Shown here one piece after another: positions 47,597 through 63,500 of a stretch of DNA of 64,000 nt (position 1 is the first letter of the stretch; each line of letters starts with the position of its first letter). Source of the DNA: Copromyces sp. CBS 386.78 (lineage: Eukaryota > Ascomycota > Sordariomycetes > Sordariales > Sordariaceae). Below the pieces are notes generated by a model. It ran no database searches. It had not been told where the DNA came from and saw nothing but the letters and a program-made list of their open reading frames with translations. A program made the translations under genes and the position numbers. The stretch covers positions 248,001 to 312,000 of the forward strand of contig MU839129.1 in NCBI GenBank assembly GCA_030685235.1. Reading direction: 5' to 3'.

Positions 47597-47827
47597 ATGG
47601 CCCGCAACTACTTCTCCCCTTACGCCCCCCGGCGCCGCTCCAACCGCATGGTGCTGATCTGGGTCACCCTCTTCTTCTCCATCATCTTCTTCATGTGGTG
47701 GGTGCAGACGCGCCACCGGGATGCGGCGCGGGCGTACGCCGACGTGTTTGCCCGGGGTCCGGGCGCCGAATGGGATAACCGGAAGAGGGTTGGAGGGGGG
47801 AGCGGACGGATTTTGGAAGATGCGTAA
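47597..47827 (+). CDS. Small single-pass membrane protein, function unknown
   Basis: A 76-residue frame with a good start context (gtcaaaatggcc). Basic residues (YAPRRRSNR) precede a hydrophobic helix VLIWVTLFFSIIFFMWWV at about residues 19-36, followed by a polar tail (RHRDAARAYADVFARG). The positive-inside arrangement predicts an N-in membrane anchor. A long C/A-rich leader runs before the ATG, as in real Neurospora genes. Size and layout fit small mitochondrial or ER membrane proteins, but the sequence itself identifies none. Confidence 0.6.
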   Translation: MARNYFSPYAPRRRSNRMVLIWVTLFFSIIFFMWWVQTRHRDAARAYADVFARGPGAEWDNRKRVGGGSGRILEDA

Positions 47828-48850
47828 AGGGGACGACCCAAGTGCAATTGAAAAGTTCGGAAGACGGGACCTGCTGCGCACATTCGAGGGCGAGAGGTGT
47901 GCTTTTCGATGTTGAGGGATGAATGGGGATGGCATGGGAGCAGAAGAGAGCAAGACCAGGAGCAGAGAAGGATCATCGACCACGAGTTCGGTACATCACA
48001 AAAAAAAAAGAAAAAAAATCAATCCAGGGGAAAGGCTATGGTAGAAAGGGAACGACCGAGCTGGTGGGCAGATGGAAGAACAATCGACTGGAAGGAGGAA
48101 CTTGCGGGTTTACATTACACCAAAGCGACGAGCACACAGAGCATGACTCCCCGGTCGGTTCCCATCCACCGCCCTCAAAGATTTCTCTATCCGGCTACGA
48201 CACCCTATAGTCCGGAGCCTCCGTATCGTTCTAGGGTGTTGTTTCGAGGGGCTGACGAGATTGCTCGGCTTGTCAGTGTATGAAACGAGAGCACCCGGCC
48301 CATGGAGACATATTCATCGATGAAGGAGTCGGTGGACGGAGCACCAAGTTTTGCATGGGGGTCATGGCCACAAAAGAGCGCATTTGGCTCTGGCGACGAA
48401 CGGACGGACGAAGACATTGAGATGGGTATGCCTAGAGATACAACGCAAAAATAATGTTTTATTTTGGGCCTGATGGCTCAGCTACTCATTTGCTGCTTTG
48501 TCTCCTCCTTGGTCATGAAATCAATTACCATGTTTCTTCCCTGGTCGGAAGTCCCATTGGCCTCGCTATAATGGCCAGCGGCCAGTGGCCGTGTCCTCAC
48601 GATGGGTAACATATTCACGAGTGCAATATTTCACATCAACAGCAACTCAGTGGGATCACGACTCGACGGAACGATCTACGTCTTACCTGTGCTCAACACT
48701 AAAGGGCTCGTTCCGTGTCAGCGAGTCCAATGAAGTTGAAAATGAATGGTAGAGTGAAAGGGTTGTATGCACCTTGTTTCGTATAGTTATAATCCAAACA
48801 ATAACTTTGTCGACGCTCCGAATCCCAGTCGTACTACTTGTGGCCGTCCC
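47828..48850. other. Spacer between convergent genes
   Basis: 3' regions of the small membrane protein gene and of the Snu66/SART-1 gene. It has an interrupted A-rich run at about 48000-48018. No gene seen. Confidence 0.5.
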
Positions 48851-50869
48851 TTAGGCCAACCGAACGCCGGCCTCCTTCCGCTTCTTACCCTGGTGCGACG
48901 CCGCCGTGCTCATGCCAACGTTCTGACTAGCATCAAGCATACTCTGTGCCATCTGCCTCCTCTCCGCCTCGAGCTTCTTGAGCCGCTTATCCGTCTTGCC
49001 CTTCCCGCTGCCCTTTCCGTGGAACTGGTGCGACAGCTCCTTGAAGGCCTCCTTCTGGTCGAGCGACCGGCCTTCAGCGTCGTGATACTTGAGCTCCACC
49101 GTGGGCTTGTAATGCTCCTTGAACAGCCTATCCTTAAGGTCTGCCTGATGCCTTTCACGAATCGTGTTCTGCTGGCGCTGCCACTCCTCACGCTCGCGGA
49201 TAGACATGCGGTCGAGACGGCCGCTGGCACGGTCGCGCTCGCGCTGGATGCGGGTCTCGTCGTCGAACTTCTTCATGAGACGGGCGAGCTCGGCCTTGAA
49301 GTGAGCGGTCTCGAGGAAGTTCTTGACCAGCTCCGAGCCGCGGGACCCTGGGTCGACGAGGTTCCTTTTCTTGAGCAAGCCCAATGTTGCGCCCATGCCT
49401 TGGTCCACAAGCTCCTCTCCTTCGACACCGGTTGTAGGAAGCTCACCGGACGGCGATGTGGCCCGCTCGGACTGCCCGTCCTTGCCGGCGTCTTCCATCT
49501 CCTCATCCGATGATTCCTCCTCCATTGCCGTAACCGCCGTCTCTGTCCGTTGTTGAGCCTTTGGCTTCGGTGCCTTCTTCTCTTCTTCGCGTTCTGCATG
49601 GAGAGCATCAACGAACTCGCTGATTTCGTCGATAACGATGCCACCAGCCTCAGCGGCTTCCGGCTCTGGTTGGTTCGATTGTTCGCGCAGCTGTTTAGCA
49701 AGCTCTTCGGGTCGTGTCTTTCGCTTCTTCAACGCTGCGGATCTTTGGCGGGCCAAAGATTGTTGCAGATCGTCATCGTCGACAAAGTCCTCATCAAATG
49801 TCTTTCTCTTTTTCGTGTACGTCGCACCCGAGTCAATGTCCATCTGTTGGTCTGTTTCTGTTGAAGCTTCTGGCTCTCCTGCGAAGAGCACATCGTCTTC
49901 GTCTCGTCGCCTCGTCGACTTGGTCTTCTTCTTTTTCGGCTTCTTGACTTTGATTTCGGACGCATCCATGTAATCGGATACTGGCGCAGGAGCATCATCT
50001 GATTGAATACGCGTCAGCACCACGTCAGAAAGACAGATAGAGGGGTTCATCATACCGAGCATATCGAGATCAACCGTCTGCCCCTTCCTCTGAACAGGCG
50101 CGCTGTCTAGGATATCGGCCAAAGAGTCTGTCGTTGTCGTTGTCCTGATTGTCTGACCGAGTGTGAAAGCCTTCTTCTTTTTGCCACTGATCTCCTCGTC
50201 GTACTGTGACAGGATTGTTCGTTCGCCCGTCTCGTCAATGTCGTTAGGGTCGTAAAGCGGCTTCTTCTTCTTAAGGTCGAGTCTCTCGTTCAACTTTTCC
50301 CGTTCCCGGAGCTCAATGTTTTCGAGCTCGTCCCCTTCCTCTTCAGCATCCAACACACCAGTATCCTTGAGCGTGAGAACCTGATCGCCACTCTCGAGAA
50401 AGGTATCCATATCGTGCGCAACCTTGACACCGGCCAGATCCCTAGCCGTGTGCTCAGCCGCCGCCGCCGCAGCTTCTGCAGCGGCCTTCTCCTCCTCGGC
50501 CTTTTTTGCCGCATCGATCTTCTTCTGTCGCTTCTTCTGATTCTTGAGCCAGGCCTTGGCATCGAGCTCGTCGTCTTCCACGTCATCGGCGATGCCCTTG
50601 CCGTCGAGGATGGCGTTGCGCTGGGCCATCTCGCGGGCCTTCTTGATGGCGGCGGCTCTCTCCTCGCGCTTCTTTTTCGCGGCGTCTGCCTCCAGGGCCT
50701 TCTTGTAGTTGTCGTAGGATGCGGCTTCGCGGGTCTCGAGGGTGCTGCCCTTGTCTTCGCCTTCGGGAGTGGGTGATCTGGCCTTGGGTGCTTCGCCGGG
50801 GACGGGCAGGGGCTTCATGCCCATTGCCCGTCGCACCTTGTTGAGCTCTTCGATTGACGCGGCATCCAT
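48851..50869 (-). CDS. snu66: U4/U6.U5 tri-snRNP protein, Snu66/SART-1 family
   Basis: Spliceosome component needed for tri-snRNP function before the first splicing step. Two exons (50869-50056, 49998-48851) joined over a 57-nt intron give 653 residues. SART-1 features in order: MDAASIEELNKVRRAMGMKP at the start, highly charged Ala/Lys/Glu helices (YKKALEADAAKKKREERAAA), DLAGVKVAHDMDTFLESGDQ, VLTLKDTGVLDAEEEGDELE, KKKKPLYDPNDIDE, and the C-terminal TLGLLKKRNLVDPGSRGSE, YHDAEGRSLDQKEAFKELSH, QFHGKGSGKGKTDKRLKKLE. A KPKKKKTKS block is a likely nuclear signal. The intron is a multiple of three without stops, so retention would add 19 residues. Confidence 0.92.
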   Translation of the reverse strand: MDAASIEELNKVRRAMGMKPLPVPGEAPKARSPTPEGEDKGSTLETREAASYDNYKKALEADAAKKKREERAAAIKKAREMAQRNAILDGKGIADDVEDDELDAKAWLKNQKKRQKKIDAAKKAEEEKAAAEAAAAAAEHTARDLAGVKVAHDMDTFLESGDQVLTLKDTGVLDAEEEGDELENIELREREKLNERLDLKKKKPLYDPNDIDETGERTILSQYDEEISGKKKKAFTLGQTIRTTTTTDSLADILDSAPVQRKGQTVDLDMLGMMNPSICLSDVVLTRIQSDDAPAPVSDYMDASEIKVKKPKKKKTKSTRRRDEDDVLFAGEPEASTETDQQMDIDSGATYTKKRKTFDEDFVDDDDLQQSLARQRSAALKKRKTRPEELAKQLREQSNQPEPEAAEAGGIVIDEISEFVDALHAEREEEKKAPKPKAQQRTETAVTAMEEESSDEEMEDAGKDGQSERATSPSGELPTTGVEGEELVDQGMGATLGLLKKRNLVDPGSRGSELVKNFLETAHFKAELARLMKKFDDETRIQRERDRASGRLDRMSIREREEWQRQQNTIRERHQADLKDRLFKEHYKPTVELKYHDAEGRSLDQKEAFKELSHQFHGKGSGKGKTDKRLKKLEAERRQMAQSMLDASQNVGMSTAASHQGKKRKEAGVRLA

Positions 50870-55973
<5,104 letters not shown>

Positions 55974-56456
55974 ACTGGTTACCTTGAGGTCATGAGTGTA
56001 TAAAAGGATGGAAAATGGGAAGGGGAATGGGAATGAGTGATGACTAGGGTTAGATTGACGGCCCCGGGATATGGTCCAGGGGAAAATATGGGATTAGGGA
56101 AGTAGAGGGAAAACAAGTGTTGGATAAGCAAGGAGGAAAGAAAAGAAGGGAAAACAGGACTTCATTCTTCATCGCTTGGGCATCAACTTTGGGCATTTCT
56201 TCAGTTGCACGCACGGCTACTTGCATTCCTTTCCTTTTTTCCTATTCTGTCCCTCCCTCCCCAAACTCCACAAAAACACACAGTTCTTTGTTTTTCATCT
56301 TCTCTGTACCAAAATTTCAACATAGCATACATAGAAAAATTGTATAAATATCAAAAATGTCAATTGCACCCCCGATCTCAAATGAAGTGAAGGCAGGCAA
56401 GCAGCAATCTATAACCACAAGTTCTGTTTCAAACCTTCAACAACAAAGCTTCAAAC
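55974..56456. other. 3' region of gla-1 and tRNA upstream flank
   Basis: No gene seen. A-rich on the right, just before the tRNA gene, as is common for fungal tRNA 5' flanks. Confidence 0.5.
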
Positions 56457-56528
56457 GGTCCGCTGGCTCAATGGCAGAGCGTCTGACTACGAATCAGGAG
56501 GTTCCAGGTTCGACCCCTGGGTGGATCG
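56457..56528 (+). tRNA. tRNA-Arg (anticodon ACG)
   Basis: A 72-nt cloverleaf. The acceptor stem ggtccgc pairs with gtggatc (two G-U pairs) with discriminator G. The D arm is gctcaatggcagagc. The anticodon stem tctga/tcagg holds the loop ctacgaa, giving anticodon ACG (read as ICG, arginine CGN). The T arm is ccagg ttcgacc cctgg. Internal A box (tggctcaatgg) and B box (ggttcgacccc) match RNA polymerase III promoters. There is no intron, and the 3' CCA is not encoded, as normal in eukaryotes. Confidence 0.95.
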
Positions 56529-56559
56529 GAAATGATTTGGTACGATCAGTACCAAGTAA

Positions 56560-56567
56560 TTTTTTTT
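56560..56567 (+). terminator. RNA polymerase III terminator of the tRNA gene
   Basis: A run of T about 30 nt after the tRNA, followed by a second T run (56571-56579), which would serve as a back-up terminator. Confidence 0.75.
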
Positions 56568-56579
56568 GCTTTTTTTTTT

Positions 56580-57502
56580 GCAACTCTTTTCTATTACATA
56601 TGCTAGCACCTATTCTAGGACCTAAAAGGTCTGTGAGCGAGTCATGTGTAAGACCCCTGACTTTGACTGATGTGCTTGAGGTGCTGTGCTACGTCGTGTT
56701 TGCCCATTGCATGCAGTGCTTGTGAATAACTGTCCGTGATTTCTTGTTTCTTTGGCTGCCGAGATGGAAGTCGAAAATTCTGTTCTTTCGTATTTTACGT
56801 AAATTCTCTTGGGTTTACGTAAATGCTCAAGAACTTTGGACAGAAATGGGGAAGAGTCTTCCCAAGAGGCCTCTACCACGTGTCTCGTCTTGTTTTGCGA
56901 CTGTGTGTGGTTTGGCTCAGTGGTCAGTAGAGACATATGCAAGTTCTCGAGCCTGATTATCACGAGGATCTTCTTCATGCCCAGCAGCATATATGGTTGA
57001 CAGATGCTAGTGATGTGGTTGGTAAACAGGTAGTTCGGTAAGATTGTCTCTCAAATACGCCCAGAAATCGGTTTATATCCTTTTTGCCCGCTTGCCCATT
57101 CCCCTTCACAAGCAACGCTTTCAGTTGTTGTGGTATACGCTTTCTCAAAACCCCAAAGAAAAACCAGAGAGGAGGCATTATATAATACATGAGATTGTAA
57201 AAGTAGACCTTTGAACGCCGTTTTTGTTCCTGCGCGGGGGCATAGATGTTGCATACAATTCGTCATTGTTGGATGTTGTACACGGGGCTTATTACAGTCG
57301 AGCCCCTTTTCTCTTTCTTTATTTCCTTTTAGGTTTCCCTGGCTGTATGTTGAGCCTCTTGAACACTTTTTCTTCATGGCTTGTTGCCATGTCGTGACAT
57401 GTCTTGACACCGCAGGGTATCCTGCCCTGTCCTGCCAAGCCCATGCCCAGAATCTCTGCCCAGCCTTTTTCCGTGGTTATCGGAAGAAACGGATAGAAAC
57501 AT
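56580..57502. other. Spacer between tRNA-Arg and mge1
   Basis: No gene seen. It includes the 3' region of mge1. Confidence 0.5.
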
Positions 57503-58295
57503 TTATTTGTTCTTGACGACACCGACCTGAGCGGGGCGGAGGACGCGGCCGTTGAGCTTGAAACCCTTCTGCTGAATGTGGAAGACGGTGTTGTGCTCCT
57601 TGTCGGGCATGGGGGCCATGAAGGTGGCCTCGTGCTCGTTGGGGTTGAAGACCTCACCATCGGGGTCGATGCGCTCGAGGCCGTGCTTCTTGAGGGTCTG
57701 GAGGAGGATGGTCTCGGTCATCTTGAGACCCTCGTAGAGGTTGACGAGGTCCTTGAGGTGCTCGGACTGCTCCTCCGACTTGAGCTTCTCCTGGGGAACG
57801 ACGCTCAAGGCGCGGTCGAAGTTGTCGACGCTCTCAACGAGGTCCTTGGCGAACTTTTGGATGGCGAAGTCCTTGGCCTGCTTGACGTCGCGGGCGGTGC
57901 GCTCCTGGAGGTTGCGGAAGTCGGCGACGGTGCGAAGGCACTTGTCCTGTGGAGAAGAAATCCCGTGTAAGTGACTTGTCCACCATGGATGTATATGTTT
58001 TTGTAGCTTAAAGACCAACCTTCCACTCGCGGGCCTCAGCGTCCTTGGCATCGAGCTGCTTCTTGAGGGCAGTAACGACATCGTCGGCCTCGCCCTCCTT
58101 CTTCTCGGCGCCCTCTTCGGCCTTCTTCTCACCCTCAGCCTCGGCGCTGTACCACCGGGCGGCGGAACGCAGCTGGGGAGCAGCTGTCCGGGCAGCCTGC
58201 ATCTGGAAGATCTGGGAAGCAATAGGGCGCTGGGCGGCAACGCGGGTGCCGGAGCAAAGGGCTCTGGAGGAGCGGGTGAGGGCTGTTCGTAGCAT
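57503..58295 (-). CDS. mge1: Mitochondrial GrpE nucleotide-exchange factor Mge1
   Basis: Matrix co-chaperone that releases ADP from mitochondrial Hsp70 (Ssc1) during protein import and folding. Two exons (58295-58020, 57946-57503; intron 73 nt) give 239 residues. The basic, Ala/Ser/Arg-rich N-terminus (MLRTALTRSSRALCSGTRVA ... RSAARWYSAEAEG) is a mitochondrial targeting sequence. An acidic linker and long helix (VVTALKKQLDAKDAEAREWK) lead to TVADFRNLQERTARDVKQAK, AKDLVESVDNFDRAL and the GrpE beta-domain with ERIDPDGEVFNPNEHEAT and KGFKLNGRVLRPAQVGVVKN. All parts are typical. It is divergent from rpb3. Confidence 0.95.
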
Positions 58296-59029
58296 TTTGG
58301 CTGGGTATCTGGATGTGACGGGTGGTGAGATCTGGCGATGTCTGGGCCAGGGAAGGGTCGCGTGTTGGGGAGGCACTTTCAAGAAATTTTGAGACAGCTG
58401 CACTAGCACGGGACGGGGACGGCATGGACGGGCGGCCAACAGGGGCCTCGCAGTTTCCCACAGTGGGATGAGTGCTGCATCATCCAGTCCTCCCGGCCGG
58501 CTGGGCGGGAGCGAACCGAAGCGGGTCATCAACGGACCGCCACCCAAGTCGAGAATTGCCTGCCGGGCCATGCGATGCCGCTGGGGTGGCAGGGCTTTTA
58601 TGTGCGGGTAGATGGACCTTTTTGACTCTGTTAAATACACGCCGTGGAGTGGATCAACGCCAGGTCATGTGAAGATAACGTGTAATCCTTGTCAGTTCCA
58701 GGTCTGCCTGCCCGCTGTCGTGCCTTGAGCTCACTCGGCCAGGCCCAGGCGTGGTGAATTGGCGACTCGACGGAATCTTGGTGGCGCTTCGAACCTCGAT
58801 CCGTCAAACGCGCCGAAACTGATTCTTGTCCGCAACTTGCATTTCGCATCACTCACCTGGCCCTTAACAAAGGCCACCTCAACCTCAGCTCAACAACCTC
58901 TCTCGAACCACAACCTCCCGAACCGCTTCGCCCCGCTTTCAATATATTCAAACAACACCAAGCGTACGATCAAGAAGCGCGACCGTAGCGAAGACGGCTG
59001 ACCGACCGACCGACGGTCAACACGCAACG
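58296..59029. promoter_or_regulatory. Divergent promoter of mge1 and rpb3
   Basis: A 0.73-kb region between two divergent housekeeping genes. No convincing ORF and no clear TATA box, in keeping with TATA-less housekeeping promoters. Confidence 0.4.
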
Positions 59030-60189
59030 ATGGATTACGATCCGATGGTGATGGACGACGCCGAGTCATTGGGACCGGTCGTCAAGATCTCACAAGTATG
59101 TCCTGTGTGCTTTTGCTCGCAGCAATTGCGCTCAGCTGCTCGTTCATCGTTCTAAACCATCGTTCTAGGCGGACAGCACCCGAGTCAAGTTCGAGCTCTC
59201 TAACACCGAGCTTTGCTTCGCCAACTCCCTTCGTCGCGTCATGCTTGCCGAAATTCCCACGATTGCCATCGATCTAGTCGAGATCGAGGCCAACAGCTCC
59301 GTCCTGGCTGACGAGTTCATTGCCCACCGCCTGGGCCTTATCCCACTCAACGCCGAGGGAATCGAGCACCTTCTCTATTCTCGAGACTGCGACTGCGACG
59401 AGTACTGCGAACATTGTAGTGTGACCCTCAACCTTCACGCCAAGTGCACTGGCGACGACATCATGCAAGTCTGTGCTCGCGATCTTGTTCCTGTTGGCGA
59501 TCGCGTCAACCAAGTTCTCGGCTCGCCTATTATCAACGATCCCGAAGGGCAGGGTCCCCTTATCCTCAAGCTCCGTCACGGCCAGGAGATCAAGCTCCAG
59601 TGCATAGCCAAGAAGGGCATCGCAAAGGAGCATTCCAAGTGGGCTCCAAGTGCCGCCATCGGCTTCGAGTACGATCCTCACAACAAGCTGCACCACCTCG
59701 ACTTGTGGTACGAGCAGGATCCCAAGAAGGAGTGGTAAGTATATTACATCATTTCGCCTCATCCGACCCCCTTTGATGTGGCTGGTTGCTCACCATGTTC
59801 TCACCAGGCCTCCTTCGGAGTACGCCGACTGGGAAGAACCTCCCCAGGAGGGCGAGCCTTTCGACTACGATGCCGTGCCACAACGCTTTTACTTCAATGT
59901 CGAGACCGCCGGCCCCATCCCTCCCGACGCTATTGTCACCGAAGGCATCAAGGTCATCCAGCAGAAGCTGGCTGGACTGATTCACGAACTCACCGAAAGC
60001 GACGGTGGTGAGAACGGATACAACGGACCGCGCAGCCCAGGCTATAACGAGGGTGGCGACAACTGGAACGACCAAGGATCGTTTACGCCATATGGAAACG
60101 GAGGAAACCAGAGCTCTTGGGGAGGTCAGGGCGGTGCCACGCCCTACGGAACGACTCCTTATGGAGGCGGCGGAAATTCTTGGTCTTGA
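59030..60189 (+). CDS. rpb3: RNA polymerase II subunit Rpb3
   Basis: Core assembly subunit of RNA polymerase II, pairing with Rpb11 as the counterpart of the bacterial alpha dimer. Three exons (59030-59095, 59169-59734, 59808-60189; two 73-nt introns) give 337 residues. The alpha-like dimerisation motif is [35 protein letters not shown] follows, then the zinc-binding cysteines [25 protein letters not shown], and the C-terminal alpha-domain stretch [26 protein letters not shown] and [20 protein letters not shown]. The last 60 residues are Gly/Asn/Ser-rich ([14 protein letters not shown]), an extension lacking in bacterial alpha. The start is fixed by [12 protein letters not shown] in exon 1. 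Confidence 0.95.
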
Positions 60190-61419
60190 GCATCATCTGC
60201 TTGCAATCTGCGATTACGACGTCGATTACTCCTCCCACGGCTTGCGAGGTCATTACGCATGCCTTGTACGGGAGGTTTTGGGCATCTGCGATATCTATGC
60301 GGCGCGATTTCTTAGCTGCGAACTTCGATCAACAACACGGCACTTTCACTATTCAGTCAAGATGCCGATTCATGCATCTCTCTACACATACAACCGGCAT
60401 TATTATCAGCTCAGCATCTACTAGACGACCACGGCGCCTCTGTTTCTTACTGCGGAGGCTGTAATTTGACCATATTGCGGGGCTGGGGCCCATTTCATCG
60501 ATCAGGGTCAGATAACGGTTCTTTGGCATTTGCCGCGAGCCGCCACGTAAAGGCCAAACTTGGGGGAAACAAGGATGGGGAAAATCGAGAAATGGAGCGT
60601 GGGAAATAGGGGAAGAGGGGGAAGACGCATTCTGAAGGGATTCAAGTCAGGGCGAGAGGACCCAGAGCGTATCTTATTTGAGCATCCCTCGTCCAGACAC
60701 TACATACACTAGGCAAAGGAAAGCGGACGACTTTCTTCTTAAGGCGTCCTACGCGTGATCTATCGAACAATCGCGAGGAATAGGCAAAAGGTGAATCTAG
60801 TCGCCATAGGTCTGGTGACTTCAAATAGGGGGAAAAAAATACCCAAAAACAATTATAAACTTTTGAAAGTGCAAAGTCCGTGGATATCTAAGATGCAACC
60901 TCCGCCGGATACTGAAGTCTCATAAGCACTTGCTTGGAGTCTGATAAGCACTTGCTGCTTTTGTCTATTTACTTTGAACACGACTCTATGGAAAATACCA
61001 AACTTCCCAAGGTAGAACTACATATGAAGCCACAACGCCATTGTAGAAATGACAGTCCCACCGCCTCTGCGTTGCTGACGGATGAGGGGATATCTAACAA
61101 GAACAGAGGAGAAAACTTGAATAGGAAAAACATGAGGTGTCGCCATCTAGGCTCTTGACAGAAAAAAAGAAACCACCCGGTCTTATAAATGCAGATTTCT
61201 TCTATGCAAACCCGTCCATTATGTGCCTACCCACAACCCAAACCCAACCACCTTTTGATGAAATGCACTGAGAAAAACCGCTGTTGGTGCTGCTGCTAGT
61301 CCGTCTACGTGGCAGACTAGACTCCCCAAGACTGGACATGGGAGGGAATGTGAAGAAAGGGGAAAGGAAAGTAGAGAGAGAAGGAAGAAAGTCGGGAAGA
61401 GGAACGAATGGTCAATCAC
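60190..61419. other. Spacer between convergent rpb3 and dic1
   Basis: No gene seen. A short duplicated phrase, tctgataagcacttgc/tctcataagcacttgc, occurs near 60917-60955. Confidence 0.5.
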
Positions 61420-62660
61420 TCATTCCTCAATGCCCTTGACCTTCTTGTACATCTTCCGATGTCCCTCCAAGAAGATGAAGGTGCAAATCGTTTGTCTGTT
61501 TCGTATCACTCGTTAGCACAACCAATCTCTCAAACCCACATGACAAGAAAGAAAAGGGAATACTTACGGCCCCAACCTCAAAAAGCTCGGCACCCAGCCC
61601 TTAAACATCCACCTCACTCCCTCCTGCTTATACAAATCCCCCAGCACATGCCCAATGCTGCTCTTCCCGCTCGTGCTCATCACCCGCGTCTTGATGACAT
61701 CAATCGGGCTCGTCACCGTCGCCGCCGCCACGCCTGCCAGGAAGCTCGCGCTAAAGTGCGTCGCCAAATCATCCCCCAGCGGCGTGTGCTTGATCAGAAT
61801 CCGCTTAAACACATCATAACTAGCCAGCTGGCTAGCCGTCATGGCCGCTGCGCGCGCACTATTCGGCCCCACACCCCTGAACCAGCTGCGGAACCCTTCC
61901 TCGCGCGTCATTCTTGTCAGGCCGTCGATGGCGTGCGCATAGTTGCGTCGTTGCGCGGGCGGGAGGGCGGCGTCGTGCTGCATGCGCACGTTCAGCACGT
62001 CGGCCACGTTCCCTACCAACCCGCCGGCTACGCCGGAGACGGTCGCCATGGCGATTAATAGCGGGAAGGAGGCGGGTTGGTCGCGCGTGGTGAAGCGGGA
62101 TTTGAGCTCTTCGTAGATGCCGAAGCGGGTGGTGCTGTAGGTGATTTGGCGCAGTAGGGAGGCCGAGAGGCCGTTGTAGAGACCCGTGATGCCGTGGTTG
62201 CGCACGATGTGGAGGACGGTGCCGGACATGGATTTGGGGGCGTCGCCGGTGCGCATTTGGAGGCGGACTTTGACTGTGAGGAGGGGGTAATTGGGGTTAG
62301 TTATGGTGTTCTTCTTCTTGGTGCTTGGTGTTTGGTGCTGGTGGTACGTATGCCATATTCCATCTTCTTCTCGGGAAACGTGAAAAGAGTCACGGGCAAC
62401 GGGGCAGAAAACATACCGAGATCGAGAGGATGTGTGACGGTGGCAGCCATGCTGCTGGCGCTTCCTCCGAACCAGAAGGGATAGTGTATTGTTTGTTGCT
62501 TGGACTTGGTCGTGGTCGTCGTCGCCGCGACTACGGGCCTATCTGTTGTCGTCTGTTTCTCCATGATTGCTTGCACTGCTGGTTTCGTGGCAGACGCTGC
62601 GCTGATGTGTTTGGAATCTGAAGGCGAAGGGCCTCCGAGGCCAGTGGTGACTGCTTGCAT
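61420..62660 (-). CDS. dic1: Mitochondrial dicarboxylate carrier (Dic1 type)
   Basis: Inner-membrane exchanger of malate or succinate for phosphate. Three exons (62660-62417, 62273-61568, 61495-61420) give 341 residues. About 60 extra N-terminal Thr/Ala-rich residues precede the carrier fold. Three mitochondrial-carrier repeats are visible: YPFWFGGSASSMAATVTHPL with DLVKVRLQ (motif spans the first intron), then GGLVGNVADVLNVRMQ, then AAATVTSPIDVIKTRVM. The second signature has Val where most carriers have Pro, as Dic1-type carriers also deviate here. GLYNGLSASLLRQITYSTTR, ALPPAQRRNYAHAIDGL and MFKGWVPSFLRLGPQTICTF match the dicarboxylate branch. A related oxaloacetate or 2-oxoglutarate transporter is the alternative. 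Divergent from the PheRS gene. Confidence 0.88.
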
Positions 62661-63500
62661 TGTTGTTTATGTACGAAGGGCAGTCTACGAGGGGTCCTTG
62701 CCGATCAGGAGTCCGTGGTTCGTGATGGGGCTTGTTTATGGAGCAAGTGTGGAAGTCCGTAGAGACGAGAGGATACCAAGAGCTCGACTTTGTTACAGAG
62801 GCATTCCAGGTCAAGCAGCAATCCCAGGTTCGATTGATACCAATTGAAGAAAAAATAATAATAATAATATGCAGATGCGGATGCAGGGTCGAAGCATTCA
62901 ATCTTGCATATGTGAGATATGATGTGTTCGTCTAATATCAGAGAGAGCAGGTCCCAGCTGAAGGTCCAAAGTCCAAAAGTCGAGACGAGATGACGACAGG
63001 TATTTTACTGAACATGAACGTGAAAGAACAGGAAGTGGGAAACGGTACCACTATAAAATACTACTCCGATACTTAAGTGGGGTCCATCGTCTAGACCGTT
63101 ATCGGCGTGGCGCCATGGACATGTGGTTACTAAGGTATGGTTTTTTTCTCTTCGGCCCCTAGAATACCGAGCAGTGACCCCGAAAAGACTGCTGAAAGTA
63201 AAAATTTGAAAACGATTGCCAGCACGATGTCATCATGCAGGACTTTTTGTAAGAACGCCCCACACGTCATGCTTGGCACCCTCCGAGGCACCTTATGTCA
63301 AGCCCCATTGGCCCCTGTAAGTTTGGCAGATCTGCTCCGGGCCGGGCATCGTGTAGCCGTGGAGGGAATTTTGAAAATTGAGGTGGGCACGGGCAACTTT
63401 TGTGCCTGTCGGCTGGCCAGCAAGGTCCCTCCCCTCCACCCCATTGTTTACTTCCGACCAGTATCGCGATCGCGACTCGACTCGTCTTACAGATTGCACA
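62661..63500. other. Divergent spacer between dic1 and the mitochondrial PheRS gene
   Basis: No gene seen. It contains an (AAT)n microsatellite at 62855-62869. Confidence 0.5.

Noticed and set aside
47897..48283. 128-codon plus-strand frame after the small membrane protein gene
   Set aside because: Starts at GTG, contains an oligo-Lys run from an A stretch, and lies in a 3' region between convergent genes.
63060..63110. tRNA-like start (gtccatcgtctagaccgttatc)
   Set aside because: No B box or T arm and no cloverleaf can be formed.
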